Positions 36,625 through 46,860 of a stretch of DNA of 64,000 bases are shown here, one piece after another (the first letter of the stretch is position 1; the number at the start of each line of letters is the position of its first letter). The stretch is from Ophiodon elongatus (taxonomy: Eukaryota; Chordata; Actinopteri; Perciformes; Hexagrammidae). A program made the translations under genes and the position numbers. The notes beneath the pieces were generated by a model, which was given only the letters and a program-made list of their open reading frames with translations, made no database searches and was not told the origin of the DNA. The stretch spans positions 732,550 to 796,549 of the forward strand of contig JACSYO010000938.1 in the NCBI GenBank assembly GCA_016806645.1. The letters run 5' to 3'.

Positions 36625-37075
36625 ACAATTATGTTGCCAAAATGAATCTTTCTGTCTTTGGTGATCCCCCTGACTATTCCTCCAGCTCCTCAATGAGGTT
36701 AACGTTTGTGGTTTTGAGTGAAATTTGCTATTGGGTGAATTGTCATGAAATGTGGTCCAGACTAGATGTTCCCCCATGGATGAAATGTAAAAATGTCCAA
36801 TTCTTTGGTTTGTGACCACATGACTGCAAAACTAATGACATTCTCCTCAGCTTCAACTGTACCTCGTGTTTAGTGCTAAATAGCAAACGTTAGTATGCTA
36901 ACAGTTTACCTAACCTGGAGAATAGAGTAAAACGTATACCTGCTCAGCATCAGCATGCATCATTGCCATTGTGAGCATGTCAGCATGCTGATAATAGCGT
37001 TTAGCTCAAAGCACCACTGTGCCTAAGTGCATTCTCATTGAGCTGCTAGCATGGCTGTACAGTATTTGTTGTTCA
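36625..37075 (+). repeat. Percomorph interspersed repeat (ATGTCAGCATGCTGA type)
   Basis: Ordered blocks GGTGATCCCCCTGACT, CTCCAGCTCCTCAATGAGG, CAAAACTAATGACATTCTCC, GTGTTTAGTGCTAAATAGC, GTGAGCATGTCAGCATGCTG, TTTAGCTCAAAGCACC and GAGCTGCTAGCATGGCTGTA. I recall this ordered set as a high-copy repeat in percomorph fish; it is the main basis for placing the species there. No coding capacity seen. Confidence 0.7.
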
Positions 37076-37393
37076 AGGCTCAATGAACATTTATTGATAT
37101 TGTACAACACAGGGTTGAACAACGTTATTCAGTTTTGGCCTCTGTATGCTACCATCTTGCGATGTGCTCACCAGCCACGACGCCAAATTTAGTCAGGGGC
37201 CTATTGTAGGGGGCACCAATGGCCCATTTCCCACTTCCTTGGATGCTTAGTTACAGAGTATTATAGTACTCTTTAATAATAAAAAGGTCATGCTTGATAC
37301 TTAAGATTCCTTTAAAATCTTCCGCTATGAACTCAAACAGACAACTTTCGTTGAAAGTTATTTTTCAGACTTAGTTACAAGGCTGCAGGCCTT

Positions 37394-38171
<778 letters not shown>

Positions 38172-38375
38172 ATTTTGTAACTTTTTCATAATTAATATTT
38201 TGTCATTTTTCATAATTAATATTTTGTAACATTTTCATAATTGATATTTTGTCATTTTTCATAATTAATATTTTGTAACATTTTCATAATTGATATTTTG
38301 TAACAATTTAATAATTGGTATTTTGTAACTATTTCATAATCAGTACGTTTAGACTATTTCATAATTACCATGTGT
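38172..38375. repeat. AT-rich minisatellite, unit about 25 bp
   Basis: About eight diverged copies of a unit with core TTTCATAATTAATATTTTGT; copies differ as AATTGATATT, AATTGGTATT and so on, with increasing divergence toward the right. Abuts the CpG-rich element to the right. Confidence 0.88.
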
Positions 38376-38618
38376 TAAAACTACCGTATGCTTAAATTGT
38401 ATTATGGTTACCGTGTGTAAATTATGCCACGGCAGTTAGATACAGTGCATTGCGCGATCGGGGGAGATCCTTTGAGACCTGAAGCGGAACGCGCAACAGG
38501 ATGACATACTAAAACGGCGACGACACGGGACGGTGGAAAGACCCCGCCGCAACAGACGACGAGGGGTACATCCCAAGTCTCTTAATTGTCGTTTCCTCAC
38601 TCCTCGATCCTCGCCTGA

Positions 38619-38647
38619 ACCGGAAGTTGTTCTGCGCCGCCATATTG
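38619..38647 (+). promoter_or_regulatory. ETS-like site next to YY1-like site
   Basis: ACCGGAAGT (38619-38627) matches the ETS/GABP consensus; GCCGCCATATTG (38636-38647) is close to the YY1 consensus GCCGCCATCTTG. The pair, in CpG-rich DNA, is the layout of many vertebrate TATA-less promoters. It lies inside the inverted-repeat element, so it may be the element's own promoter. Activity is inference. Confidence 0.4.
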
Positions 38648-38677
38648 AAGGCCGTCCCAAAGCTCTTATTTCTGTCT

Positions 38678-38719
38678 GAGGAGCGAGGAGCGAGGAGCGA
38701 GGAGCGAGGAGCGAGGAGG
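38678..38719. repeat. 7-bp tandem repeat (GAGGAGC)n
   Basis: Six head-to-tail copies of GAGGAGC, the last ending in G, inside the CpG-rich element. Confidence 0.92.
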
Positions 38720-39618
38720 CATCTCGGAGGAGCCATGAGCGAGGAAGCGAGAGAACAGGCTTGCAGGAAGTGTTTTAATGCTCGACACGCCCCCTCACTG
38801 TTCATCAGTTATGTGATTGGTCGGACTGATCGCTGGAGTTTCATACCAGAGTGAAGACGGATCACAGATTAAACTCCATATATTTGATTTGTTTTCTGAG
38901 TGTTGGGTTTTTATGAGTTATGTCATTTAAGTTTAACCTGAAACATTGAGGCTAATAAATTAATTCCAGTGTTCAAGAGAAACCATAAACCCCATAATTG
39001 CAAAACATAGACGCAAATCATTCATAAATAAAACAAACGCATTTCGCCGGTAGAAATCGGCCGTGTGCGTATAAGCAGGACACAGAACACAGTATAAATA
39101 CCACACACTGTGTATAAATACTCAATGCCGTTACAGGTAACAGACTACAGAGAGAAAACATCTCCACTCTGTTAGTGGTAATAATGGTGTCTTTATTAGT
39201 ATAAGTAGTAGTTTAACACCATTAAATTAACTGAAAACATTATACGATCATTTTTATTAATATTTTAAGTGGATTTTTATTGGAATGTGAGCTAAAAACT
39301 GTCCGTGAGACTGATCATGTGTTCAGACAAGAACTTGTTAAAAGTCTCTCCAGCTGTTGACTAACAGCTGATCCAGATGTGATCAGCTGATCCAGATGTG
39401 ATCAGCTGATCCTCCGTCATCAGAAACAGACGTCGCTTCACGTGACGCTTCAGAGGAAAGGACGTCTCTTGTCTCTTAAAACTTATGTCCTCGTTTCCTC
39501 TCTCCCTGCATGGTTTCCTTGCGTCTCTCCGTGCATCCCTGGTGGGCGGGACTAAGACACAAGGAAAAGACGTAAGTGAGGGAAACAGGGATGCAGTTAA
39601 GAGACTTGGGACGCACCC

Positions 39619-39865
39619 GAGGACTTCAAAGGAGGATAAAAGGACGCGCAGAGGGATGTGATGGGACTTCTGGAGCGCACGGACAGCAGCGCGGATCGCT
39701 GCGCCAGACGGCGGCGAGGCGTGACGCGCGCACGTCGGCGCGAACCGGAAGTCATTGGGGTCACGCGGCAGGACGAGGGAAACGAGGGCCTGCGGCGTGA
39801 TCCTGTTCCATGGGACATTTTTCTTATTTTATATCATGTATTTAATGTGTAATTGTTTTCATTCC
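39619..39865. other. CpG-rich flank of the inverted-repeat element
   Basis: Very dense CpG at 39660-39790 (for example GACGCGCGCACGTCGGCGCG) and a second ETS-like ACCGGAAGT at 39744-39752. Open frames on both strands here reflect composition. This may belong to the same or a related element, or be a small CpG island with no gene recognised beside it. Confidence 0.4.
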
Positions 39866-39913
39866 ATTCCATTCCATTATCCGAACCGCTTATCCTTTTT
39901 AGGGTCGCGGGGT
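39866..39913 (-). mobile_element. Short LINE (probably RTE-type) 3'-end fragment
   Basis: ATTCCATTCCATTCCATTAT followed by CCGAACCGCTTATCC and AGGGTCGCGGGG. Fish RTE-like and related elements end in this phrase followed by a short GGATG/GGAAT-type tail on the opposite strand. Fewer than 50 bases remain. Confidence 0.55.
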
Positions 39914-41202
39914 AATTGTTTTCATTTTAAAGTAAATCCGGAGTAGTGGACGTTCAGAGTAAACATGCGTTTTAAAAAGGAAACATAGTAGTGTGGATGT
40001 AGCCTCAGCCTCAGTCACTCCTCCCAGTGTTCAAATCACCTTCTGCTTTGGAAGATTCCAGAACGAGACTCTCAAAGTTTGTTTATGTCTTGATTTAATG
40101 TCTTTCGCAGTTACAATTCATATTTCATTTAAGGAAATAAAATAGACACCTGAAGTGAGCCAGGGTATACATCACTTTCAGCTCCAAATTAAAACTCAAA
40201 CCTCAAGTGATCAACCAAAGAAATTCATATGAAGAAAATATTCATTTAAAATGTTTTTTAGACTAAATAAATGTGTCTATACTGTATATTTAAGTTATAC
40301 CCACATACATACAATACCGAATGATAATACAGCAAACAAACACCTACAAAAGCTATAACTCTATATAAAATATATGTGTGTGTATAAAGAGACAACAGCT
40401 GAGGGAGAGGTAAGTGTTTTTTTTCCTGCTCATTGAGCAGGTAATCATGCAGATGCATGCTAAGAGCTGTGGCTTCATACACAACACATTCAGGTGGTGT
40501 GCTGCGGGGAGACACTGGTATAAAGGCCAACCAGTGGAGCATGGCCGCTGCTTTCAGAGTGCACGTGTGTTTGCATGCTTGGCTGCATGTCTACTTCAGC
40601 ATGTCCTGTATACACATGACTACAGAGGTATGATTATCATCAGGCCTGGTTGGAAAATGTTTCTGTGCTTATTTGATCTGTACTGAGAAAGGGAAGTATG
40701 TTTTCATATCTATAAAGCCTAATATCTCTTGAATATTATATTGTATTGTAGTCAATAAAACCATCCATCCATGAATGTCAGTATGCATTGCTCTCTTATT
40801 TTTTAATCGGCATCATGCATCAGTATGTAATTTTAAAGTGGGACTCCTACAGAGATGAGAGTCCCATCCTAATTAGGACTTCCTGTTTATACAGATTAAA
40901 TTAGAGTTCACTGGTGGCAAAGCTGGAATGTGAACGTCTTAAGAAGAATGACACTTCTTCTTGAATTACTTTAAGATAATAGTTTTTTTTACTTGTACTA
41001 GTTCAGCAAACTTGAGTTTATTTTGTACCTAAAGGCACACACTGAAGTCTGAACTTAATGTGCCATAACTGGAATTATTCTTGTATTGACAAAATAATCC
41101 TATTTCACATATGACACAATATTATGCTGCAATAACAATTATGGTAACACCCCTCTGTTTCAGTCCTGCTCTTCACTGGCTGTTTCTGTGTCTGTACCTA
41201 TC
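39914..41202. other. Intergenic DNA, no gene supported
   Basis: Overlapping open frames at 40258-40542 (minus) and 40414-40686 (plus) have no recognisable content. Confidence 0.4.

Positions 41203-41258
<56 letters not shown>
41203..41258. repeat. (TG)n(TA)n microsatellite
   Basis: Five TG units followed by about 22 TA units. Confidence 0.96.
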
Positions 41259-41262
<4 letters not shown>

Positions 41263-42360
41263 GTGGATTGTGGATTTTTTTTGTATTTGCAGTATATTGT
41301 GATTTAATCATAGTGAAGATTATACATTTTAATTACACTGTTGTTGGGGATGCAGTTATGCACAGGTCTGGATATTAGCAAATATTAAAGATTATTATGA
41401 ATATCAATAAAAGTAGTGAATAAAATTACCAATTGATATTGGGCATAAACACTAGGTGAAGTAGCTCAAAAACTTAAAAAGGTTTTTAAAAGTATTTATT
41501 ATCAAAAATAATTATTGTTTTATGATTTAATTTACATTATATCACCCCTGGGCCCCACCTTTTTTGACAACAGGAAAATGACGGCCAATTAATGAAGTCT
41601 CATAAATTTGTCTCATAAAATATACTATATATCAATCTGAAACCCTGATTACTATTTCAATTGAGAACTATTACCTAATTAATAGCTGGTAAATTGAAGG
41701 ATTTGGGAGCAGAGGTTGGCATAATTCACTCTTATGCGATTAAACATTAAACAGACCAGTGTGTATAGTCCACATACATTCATTTATAAGATAATAATGG
41801 TGAAACACATTAATCTAACTAAATAACTGAACTAACAAAACAAAAAGAGTGTGTGTGAGTGTGCCTGTCGAGGGCGTGTCCTAAAGTGTGTGTGTGTGCA
41901 TTTCACACCTAAGATCAGATCAGAACAAAGGAACACGTGAGCGGGAACCAGTGCGGACCCGTGTTCTGTTGTGCTGTACTGATGCTCAGGTAACGTGACG
42001 TTAGCGGCCCATGAAGAGAGGGTTACATACCGTGCTAATCTGTTAGCTTAGCCTCCGTTGGTTCTGTCATAGTGGCAATACAATTGCCACACCATTAATG
42101 ACGTAACACCCCACCAAATACAAATGATTAATGCCCCAAATTCAGAACAGAATTGTCTTTGAGTATACAGCTAGGTTTCTCTTCAGCAGATACTGTGCAT
42201 ATAAGACATGAATTCACATTAGACTTCACAGATACTGTAAAACATTTATTGTCATGAGCCATCAACAGTTGCACTATACAGAGTTGTACTGTTCTTTCAC
42301 AGCTCATGATAATAAACATTCATGTGTTAATCATCCATGTTAATAGAAAATAATTTGATT
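41259..42360. other. No gene supported; one weak first-exon-like site
   Basis: At 41940-42010 a GC-richer patch contains GCTCAGGTAACGTGACG, which resembles an exon end with a splice donor, but no frame or partner exon supports it. A small hairpin, GTGGCAAT and ATTGCCAC around a 3-base loop, lies at about 42072-42090. Confidence 0.25.
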
Positions 42361-42475
42361 TGTTTGTGAACTACAGTTTTGAGGTTTTGAGTTTGACATT
42401 TTGGCCGTTGCCATCTTGGATTTTTGCAACCAGAAGTTGAAGGGCGGAGCTAAGTGCAACCAAACATTGAATGAG
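42361..42475 (+). repeat. Teleost interspersed repeat (TTGCCATCTTGGATTTTTGC type), copy 1
   Basis: Contains TTTTGGCCGTTGCCATCTTG, GATTTTTGCAACCAGAAG and GGGCGGAGCTAAG, a phrase I recall as recurring in fish genomes. A second copy in the opposite orientation is at 46570-46860. Confidence 0.55.
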
Positions 42476-42818
42476 ACAAAATGTAGCATTTAACTTTCAT
42501 GAACTGAAAACACACTGTGAAAGGGTTTGAGTTAAATAGAGAAGAGCGAAACATCTTTTCTGTAGATAAAGCCTTCTGCTGTTCTTTGATTTCAATAAAG
42601 AAATACTTTCCTGTTCTGATATAACTGATTCTATTGCAGCATCCACGCTTCAGGAGCCTCCATTGTTGTTTAGAAGGAACTGTCGCCTCTCGGTGTCGTC
42701 TCATACACACCTGAACCAGTAGCTCCTCCCAGGGTGCTGATTGGTCCGTGCTCTGGTGCACTGAACACAAACACATTGCTTGAAGGCTAACAAGATGGAT
42801 ATTCGTGAGATATTTGAT

Positions 42819-42854
42819 CCCGCTATTCTCACGTGATATCGTGAGAATAGCGGG
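42819..42854. other. Perfect 15-bp hairpin
   Basis: CCCGCTATTCTCACG (42819-42833) and its exact reverse complement (42840-42854) flank a 6-base loop (TGATAT). Confidence 0.92.
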
Positions 42855-43232
42855 AGTATCCAGAAGTTGCAATGTAAGTGCAATATATATAAAGTAAGTG
42901 CAATATATATAAAATACATATATATATTATTTCTTTTCATTTTAAAGTGCATTATACAAACCAATTCTAAAATATAAAACAATACATTTTTCAGGTTTAT
43001 TTGTTTATTCTTTTACTTCATTTTTTGTGTTTATAATTGTAAATTAAAGGAACGTAACAGGATGTCAGCTCAGTCTTTACTGGTTTTGCTCTGTATTCTC
43101 CCTGTCCGGCCTTTGGAAGTGCACTTTGAAGAGACACACCACCACTCCTCTGAGTGGTCTCTGGTCTGATGTGGCTTTCCTATATCCCCATTAACCACTA
43201 GCACAAAACTGCCTGGTAGGAAGGGTTTATGG
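42855..43232. other. No feature seen
   Basis: A short direct repeat, AAGTGCAATATATATAAA, appears twice at 42876-42913; otherwise nothing recognised. Confidence 0.4.
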
Positions 43233-43336
43233 GACTAGACCAGACCTGGGCATTGTACGGCCCGCGGGCCGGTCAGCGACAGCCAAAGGGCCGGGTATGG
43301 CCCGCGGGCCGTACAATCCCCAGGTCTGGTCTAGTC
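43233..43336. repeat. 38-bp inverted duplication of the hAT left end and its target flank
   Basis: 43233-43270 is repeated inverted at 43299-43336 with one mismatch (GGGCATT against GGGGATT), around a 28-base centre. The arms include the 8-bp host flank GACTAGAC as well as 30 bases of element end. Confidence 0.92.
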
Positions 43337-43562
43337 GGGAGGTCGATGGGAAATTAGGAATAAAACGTAAATAAGTGTACCGGTACATGATGCACATTAT
43401 ACAGTTGCATTGCTTTTATTTTGAAGGCGACTGTTGATGTTTTTTTTTTTCTCAATTTCTGTACGTTGGTACGTTGGTGAGTGTGTGCGATCAGCAGTGT
43501 CACTGCGATGTGTTGGTGGACTGAGTTTACAGGAGATGTGAGTTAGCTGTCAGCCCTCACAA

Positions 43563-43817
43563 ATGTATCAAAAGATTGATACAGAGAGTGTAGAGTTTTT
43601 TTACAAAACATGGACTTCTAAGTATTTATTTACTGAAGTCAAAGGTAAAGCCGTGTGCTTAGTTTGTGGAGAACAGGTCGCAGTGTTTAAGGATTACAAA
43701 GTGAATCACCATTACGAGACAGAACATGCAGAGCAACACAACAATGCTCATTTTTGGTTCAGAAGATGTTGTTTATCTTTGGATCTACCTCCATATGTAA
43801 ACAAACATTCTCCGTGA
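43563..43817 (+). pseudogene. hAT transposase N-terminus: BED zinc finger remnant
   Basis: The BED finger helps the transposase bind its element ends. From an ATG the frame reads FYKTWTSKYLFTEVKGKAVC and then a Cys-x2-Cys (CLVC near residues 33-36) and His pair (HHYETEH near residues 50-56), the spacing of a BED finger. The wording is close to the N-terminus of domesticated hAT proteins such as GTF2IRD2 and ZBED5. After the finger (about 43745) the expected linker and RNase H-like domain are absent, and the frame runs into the transposase C-terminus out of register. The protein, if made, would be about 84 residues. Confidence 0.78.
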
Positions 43818-44212
43818 TAAAGTTTAACAAATACAGATACAGATCCTCTCTCACTGACGATCACCTGTCAGCTGTCCTTCTCATATCCACCTCAGACATT
43901 CTACCTTCTCATATCCACCTCAGACATTCTACCTTCACATATCCACCTCAGACATTCTACCTTCTCATATCCACCTCAGACATTCTACCTTCACATATCC
44001 ACCTCAGACATTCTACCTTCTCATATCCACCTCAGACATTCTACCTTCACATATCCACCTCAGACATTCTACCTTCACATATCCACCTCAGACATTCTAC
44101 CTTCTCATATCCACCTCAGACATTCTACCTTCTCATATCCACCTCAGACATTCAGCCTGACTTCAGAGCTTCGTTCGAGTCAAAACAGACAAAGTTTCTC
44201 GCACTGAACTAA
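43754..44212 (+). pseudogene. hAT transposase C-terminal (dimerisation) remnant with repeat expansion
   Basis: In a different frame from the BED piece, the sequence LFIFGSTSICKQTFSVIKFN followed by RSSLTDDHLSAVLLISTSD is the conserved C-terminal block of hAT transposases that mediates dimerisation. After ISTSDI the coding sequence is invaded by a 28-bp minisatellite and then resumes in the original frame with IQPDFRASFESKQTKF, the normal end of this transposase type, and a stop. Nine extra 28-bp units add 252 bases, a multiple of three, so the ending stays in frame. Confidence 0.8.
43882..44151. repeat. 28-bp minisatellite, ten copies
   Basis: Copies start at 43882 and every 28 bases to 44134, core CATATCCACCTCAGACATTC. 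The only regular variation is TCTCATATCC against TCACATATCC, arranged non-randomly. Confidence 0.95.
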
Positions 44213-44454
44213 AAAACTGAAAATTAAGTAATTGGATTACAAAATTGGATTGCAGAAACTTGATCCCTGTCAGTGTTTTATTATATATGGATATTTAATA
44301 TGTATATTTGTTTGGATCATTATTCATGCTGTAGATGTTTGCAGATGTGGATGCTGCAGATGTGGAGCTTATTTTAACTCCTTTATACACTGTTTTTCAG
44401 TTTGGGAAGCTAGGATGGGTTTGAAAAATGGTTTCTTTAAAATTATAATGTGCA

Positions 44455-44640
44455 AACTAACTCGTAACTAAAGCTGTCAGACAAATGTAGTGGAGTAAAA
44501 AGTACAATATTTCCCTCTGAGATGTAGTGGAGTGGAAGTACGAAGTTGAATAAAATGGAAATACTCAAGTAAAGTACCTTCAATTTGTACTTAAGTACAG
44601 TACTTAGGCAAATATACTTAGTTACATTCCTGATAATGAC
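44455..44640 (-). mobile_element. Tol2-like hAT terminal repeat fragment
   Basis: AAAGCTGTCAGACAAATGTA, GTGGAGTAAAAAGTACAAT, TTTCCCTCTGAGATGTAG, ATGGAAATACTCAAGTAAAG and TTGTACTTAAGTACAGTACT, a phrase that in fish marks the ends of Tol2-related non-autonomous elements (repeated AGTAC/GTACT). Located inside the larger hAT, so either nested or part of its 3' region. Confidence 0.6.
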
Positions 44641-44813
44641 ATTCACTCTTACCACTCGCAGCTTATCAAAACCATACAATTTACTGGTTTTTATAAAGAG
44701 GTGGAATAATATTGAGCAGGATTGAGTTCAGTGTCTTGGTCCGGCCCTCCACAACAGTCCTTGTTTATCATCAGGCCCCTTGGGAAAAATAGCTGCCCAC
44801 CCCTGGACTAGAT

Positions 44814-46569
44814 TATGCACATGCAGTTTTAGGGATGTTGGCATTAACCAGACTGGGAGGGTCTAATGAAAACATGCTTTTGGTTGCATTATGGGAAATG
44901 TAGGATTCCTAATGTTGTATTTTTGGAGCTTAAACCACTCACGGGACTAAAAGAACTCTCAGCCTCTGCAGCACAGCTTTTGACCTTTTCTTTCTCTTGT
45001 CTCTTGTGAGTCCTCCAGCATTATGGAATGTGTGATACTGAAGTACCCTTTAAATTTGCTGGCATGATAAATGTACTTTAGTTACACTACACGAGACATA
45101 AAGGACCTGTATCAGGAAAGATCCAAAGGTCACATATCCATCACTGTTACAGAGAGAATACAGGGGGATTTGATCCATCACAGAAGCTTGTGATATTATC
45201 CCGATGTGATTTCTGAAACATATCCCTATGAATCCAAGATTCTTATATCACAAATATCTCAGATCTGGGAGAACGGTAGCGACAGATTTTCAGACAACTG
45301 TATATAGTGAGAGAGAAAGAGATTATATAATTTGTACTGATTTCAACAAAGGGTTGTTCACTGATTTGTCAGAGATGTTAACAATGATCTGTAATAATAA
45401 TCTGTTAGAATACAAGGTGAGGCATATTCTCCTATTGGACATTACAGACCTTTACCCCCAAATCTTACTGGACAAATGCTGGAGAGATCCAGTGGTAGGC
45501 TTTACAATTTATTGATCCGCCACATACAGTGTGTAGAGAGTGACACATATGCTACTGAGACGCATATTCCACTTAGTCACATATGCTTCTATACTGTCAG
45601 AAATTGTCTGGACACAAATCCCACATCCAGATAATTAACATATTTTAAAGTGTCCACATTACTGGTATCTCACTAAAGTGAAGTAAAGCTACCCAACAAT
45701 AGTCCGAGAAGCAAAGTGGATTATTTTACAGTAAAGAATTACCCTCTAGCCAATCGACTAGGCCCCTCAAAATTCACAAATACTCTAGCGTACAAAATAT
45801 ATCTATATTTTCCTGTTTCCTAAGTTAAGAGATATACTTTTGAACAATCTTGCAAGCAAGAAATCTTGTTAATGGTGCTGCTGACACAAATGAGTTACCG
45901 TGGTGAGCTAGACGAGCCAGCCTGGTGGCTCGCTGGGCCTAAGCATCAAGGAATTATTTTAATGTGTTTTAAGATGTTTTTTAAACCAGTTACAGTTACA
46001 GTGTTAAAGTTACAGTGGCGTGGCTCGTATGCAAACAGATTTAATGGTTGTAAAGCTCCTGTAGCTTATGTGGAACTGAAGCCATTATATCGCTCTAATC
46101 AAAGCCACAAAACTCCTTTGGCAAAAAAAGTCATTTTCCCTAGCAGAACACTGGTCTTCCGCTGCCTCGATTGTTATTGTGTGACTTTGGTGTTTTCACA
46201 CGTTAGTTCGGATCACAAATGTCGCAAACTGACAAGTGTTAGTCAATGGAGTTAGTGGCTTTAAAGAGAGCATAGATAACAGCTCATTCTCTGTCGGAAA
46301 AGGCTGTCTGACAGCAAGGCAAAGTAATGAAAATATTTTTAATATAGCATACACTTAAACATGGACTCAGGCGGAAACCTCTGGTTCTGCCGAGTGAAGC
46401 CGATGTGAATGTGTCTTAAAACCTGCATTCTCTGTACTGTCCATCAGGGGGTGAATCCTCTGATTGTGATGACTCTACTTCTCTCTTGATTTATTACCTC
46501 AGTAAACATTGTAAACATGAGTTTATGGTCTCAATCTCTAGTTTCAAGTCTTCTTCAATACAGCATGAT
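44814..46569. other. Intergenic DNA, no gene supported
   Basis: Frames at 45228-45515 and 45866-46255 have no motif or splice context. Confidence 0.4.
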
Positions 46570-46860
46570 GTTCATTTAGTAAATTATGGTCCATTTAGAG
46601 TCAAATAGACCATTACGCAGAGTATAATTTAGGGCGGGGCTACTGTGATTGACAGGTCTCTAGTCACTCCTCCGCATTCCAAATATGATAACTTCTGTTC
46701 ATTGGTTGCAAAAAACAACAACATGGCAATTGTTGTAATGCAAGATGGCGACTTCGAAATCACCAAACCTGGGGCTTTAAAACATCATTCCACAAACCAA
46801 TGGGTGACATCACGATGACTATGTCCACTTCTTATATACAGTTAATGCATGAACTAGCCA
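46570..46860 (-). repeat. Teleost interspersed repeat (TTGCCATCTTGGATTTTTGC type), copy 2
   Basis: Minus-strand reading gives TATATAAGAAGTGGACATAG, GTGATGTCACCCATTGG, TTTGTGGAATGATGTTTTAA and AGTCGCCATCTTGCATT in the order I recall for this fish repeat. More complete than copy 1 at 42.4 kb. Confidence 0.6.

Larger units (their letters stand above)
38564..39618. mobile_element. Non-autonomous DNA transposon-like element with terminal inverted repeats
   Basis: The left end (38564 onward, GGGTACATCCCAAGTCTCTT then AA) and the right end (reading inward on the minus strand from 39618, GGGTGCGTCCCAAGTCTCTT then AA) form inverted repeats. Similarity continues for about 40 bases through GTTTCC and CTCACT blocks. 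GAG flanks both sides (38561-38563 and 39619-39621), a possible 3-bp target duplication, which would fit the PIF/Harbinger superfamily although that family usually chooses TWA. A third subterminal copy of the motif lies near 39470-39520. Both ends are CpG-rich. No transposase frame was found, so it would depend on a partner element. Confidence 0.72.
43241..44805 (+). mobile_element. hAT DNA transposon, internally deleted
   Basis: The left end CAGACCTGGGCATTGTACGG and the right end (CTGCCCACCCCTG, reverse complement CAGGGGTGGGCAG) are typical hAT terminal repeats of the CAGGGGTGGGCA kind. The 8-bp flanks GACTAGAC (43233-43240) and GACTAGAT (44806-44813) agree at seven of eight positions, the expected hAT target-site duplication. 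Inside are an N-terminal BED zinc finger remnant and the C-terminal end of a transposase of the ZBED5/GTF2IRD2-like (Charlie-related) lineage; the catalytic middle is missing. At 1565 bp it is non-autonomous. It also carries an insertion-like Tol2-type end at 44.46-44.64 kb. Confidence 0.87.

Noticed and set aside
39576..39852. Arg/Gly-rich frames on both strands
   Set aside because: Open only because the DNA is GC- and CpG-rich; mutually overlapping and without start or splice support.
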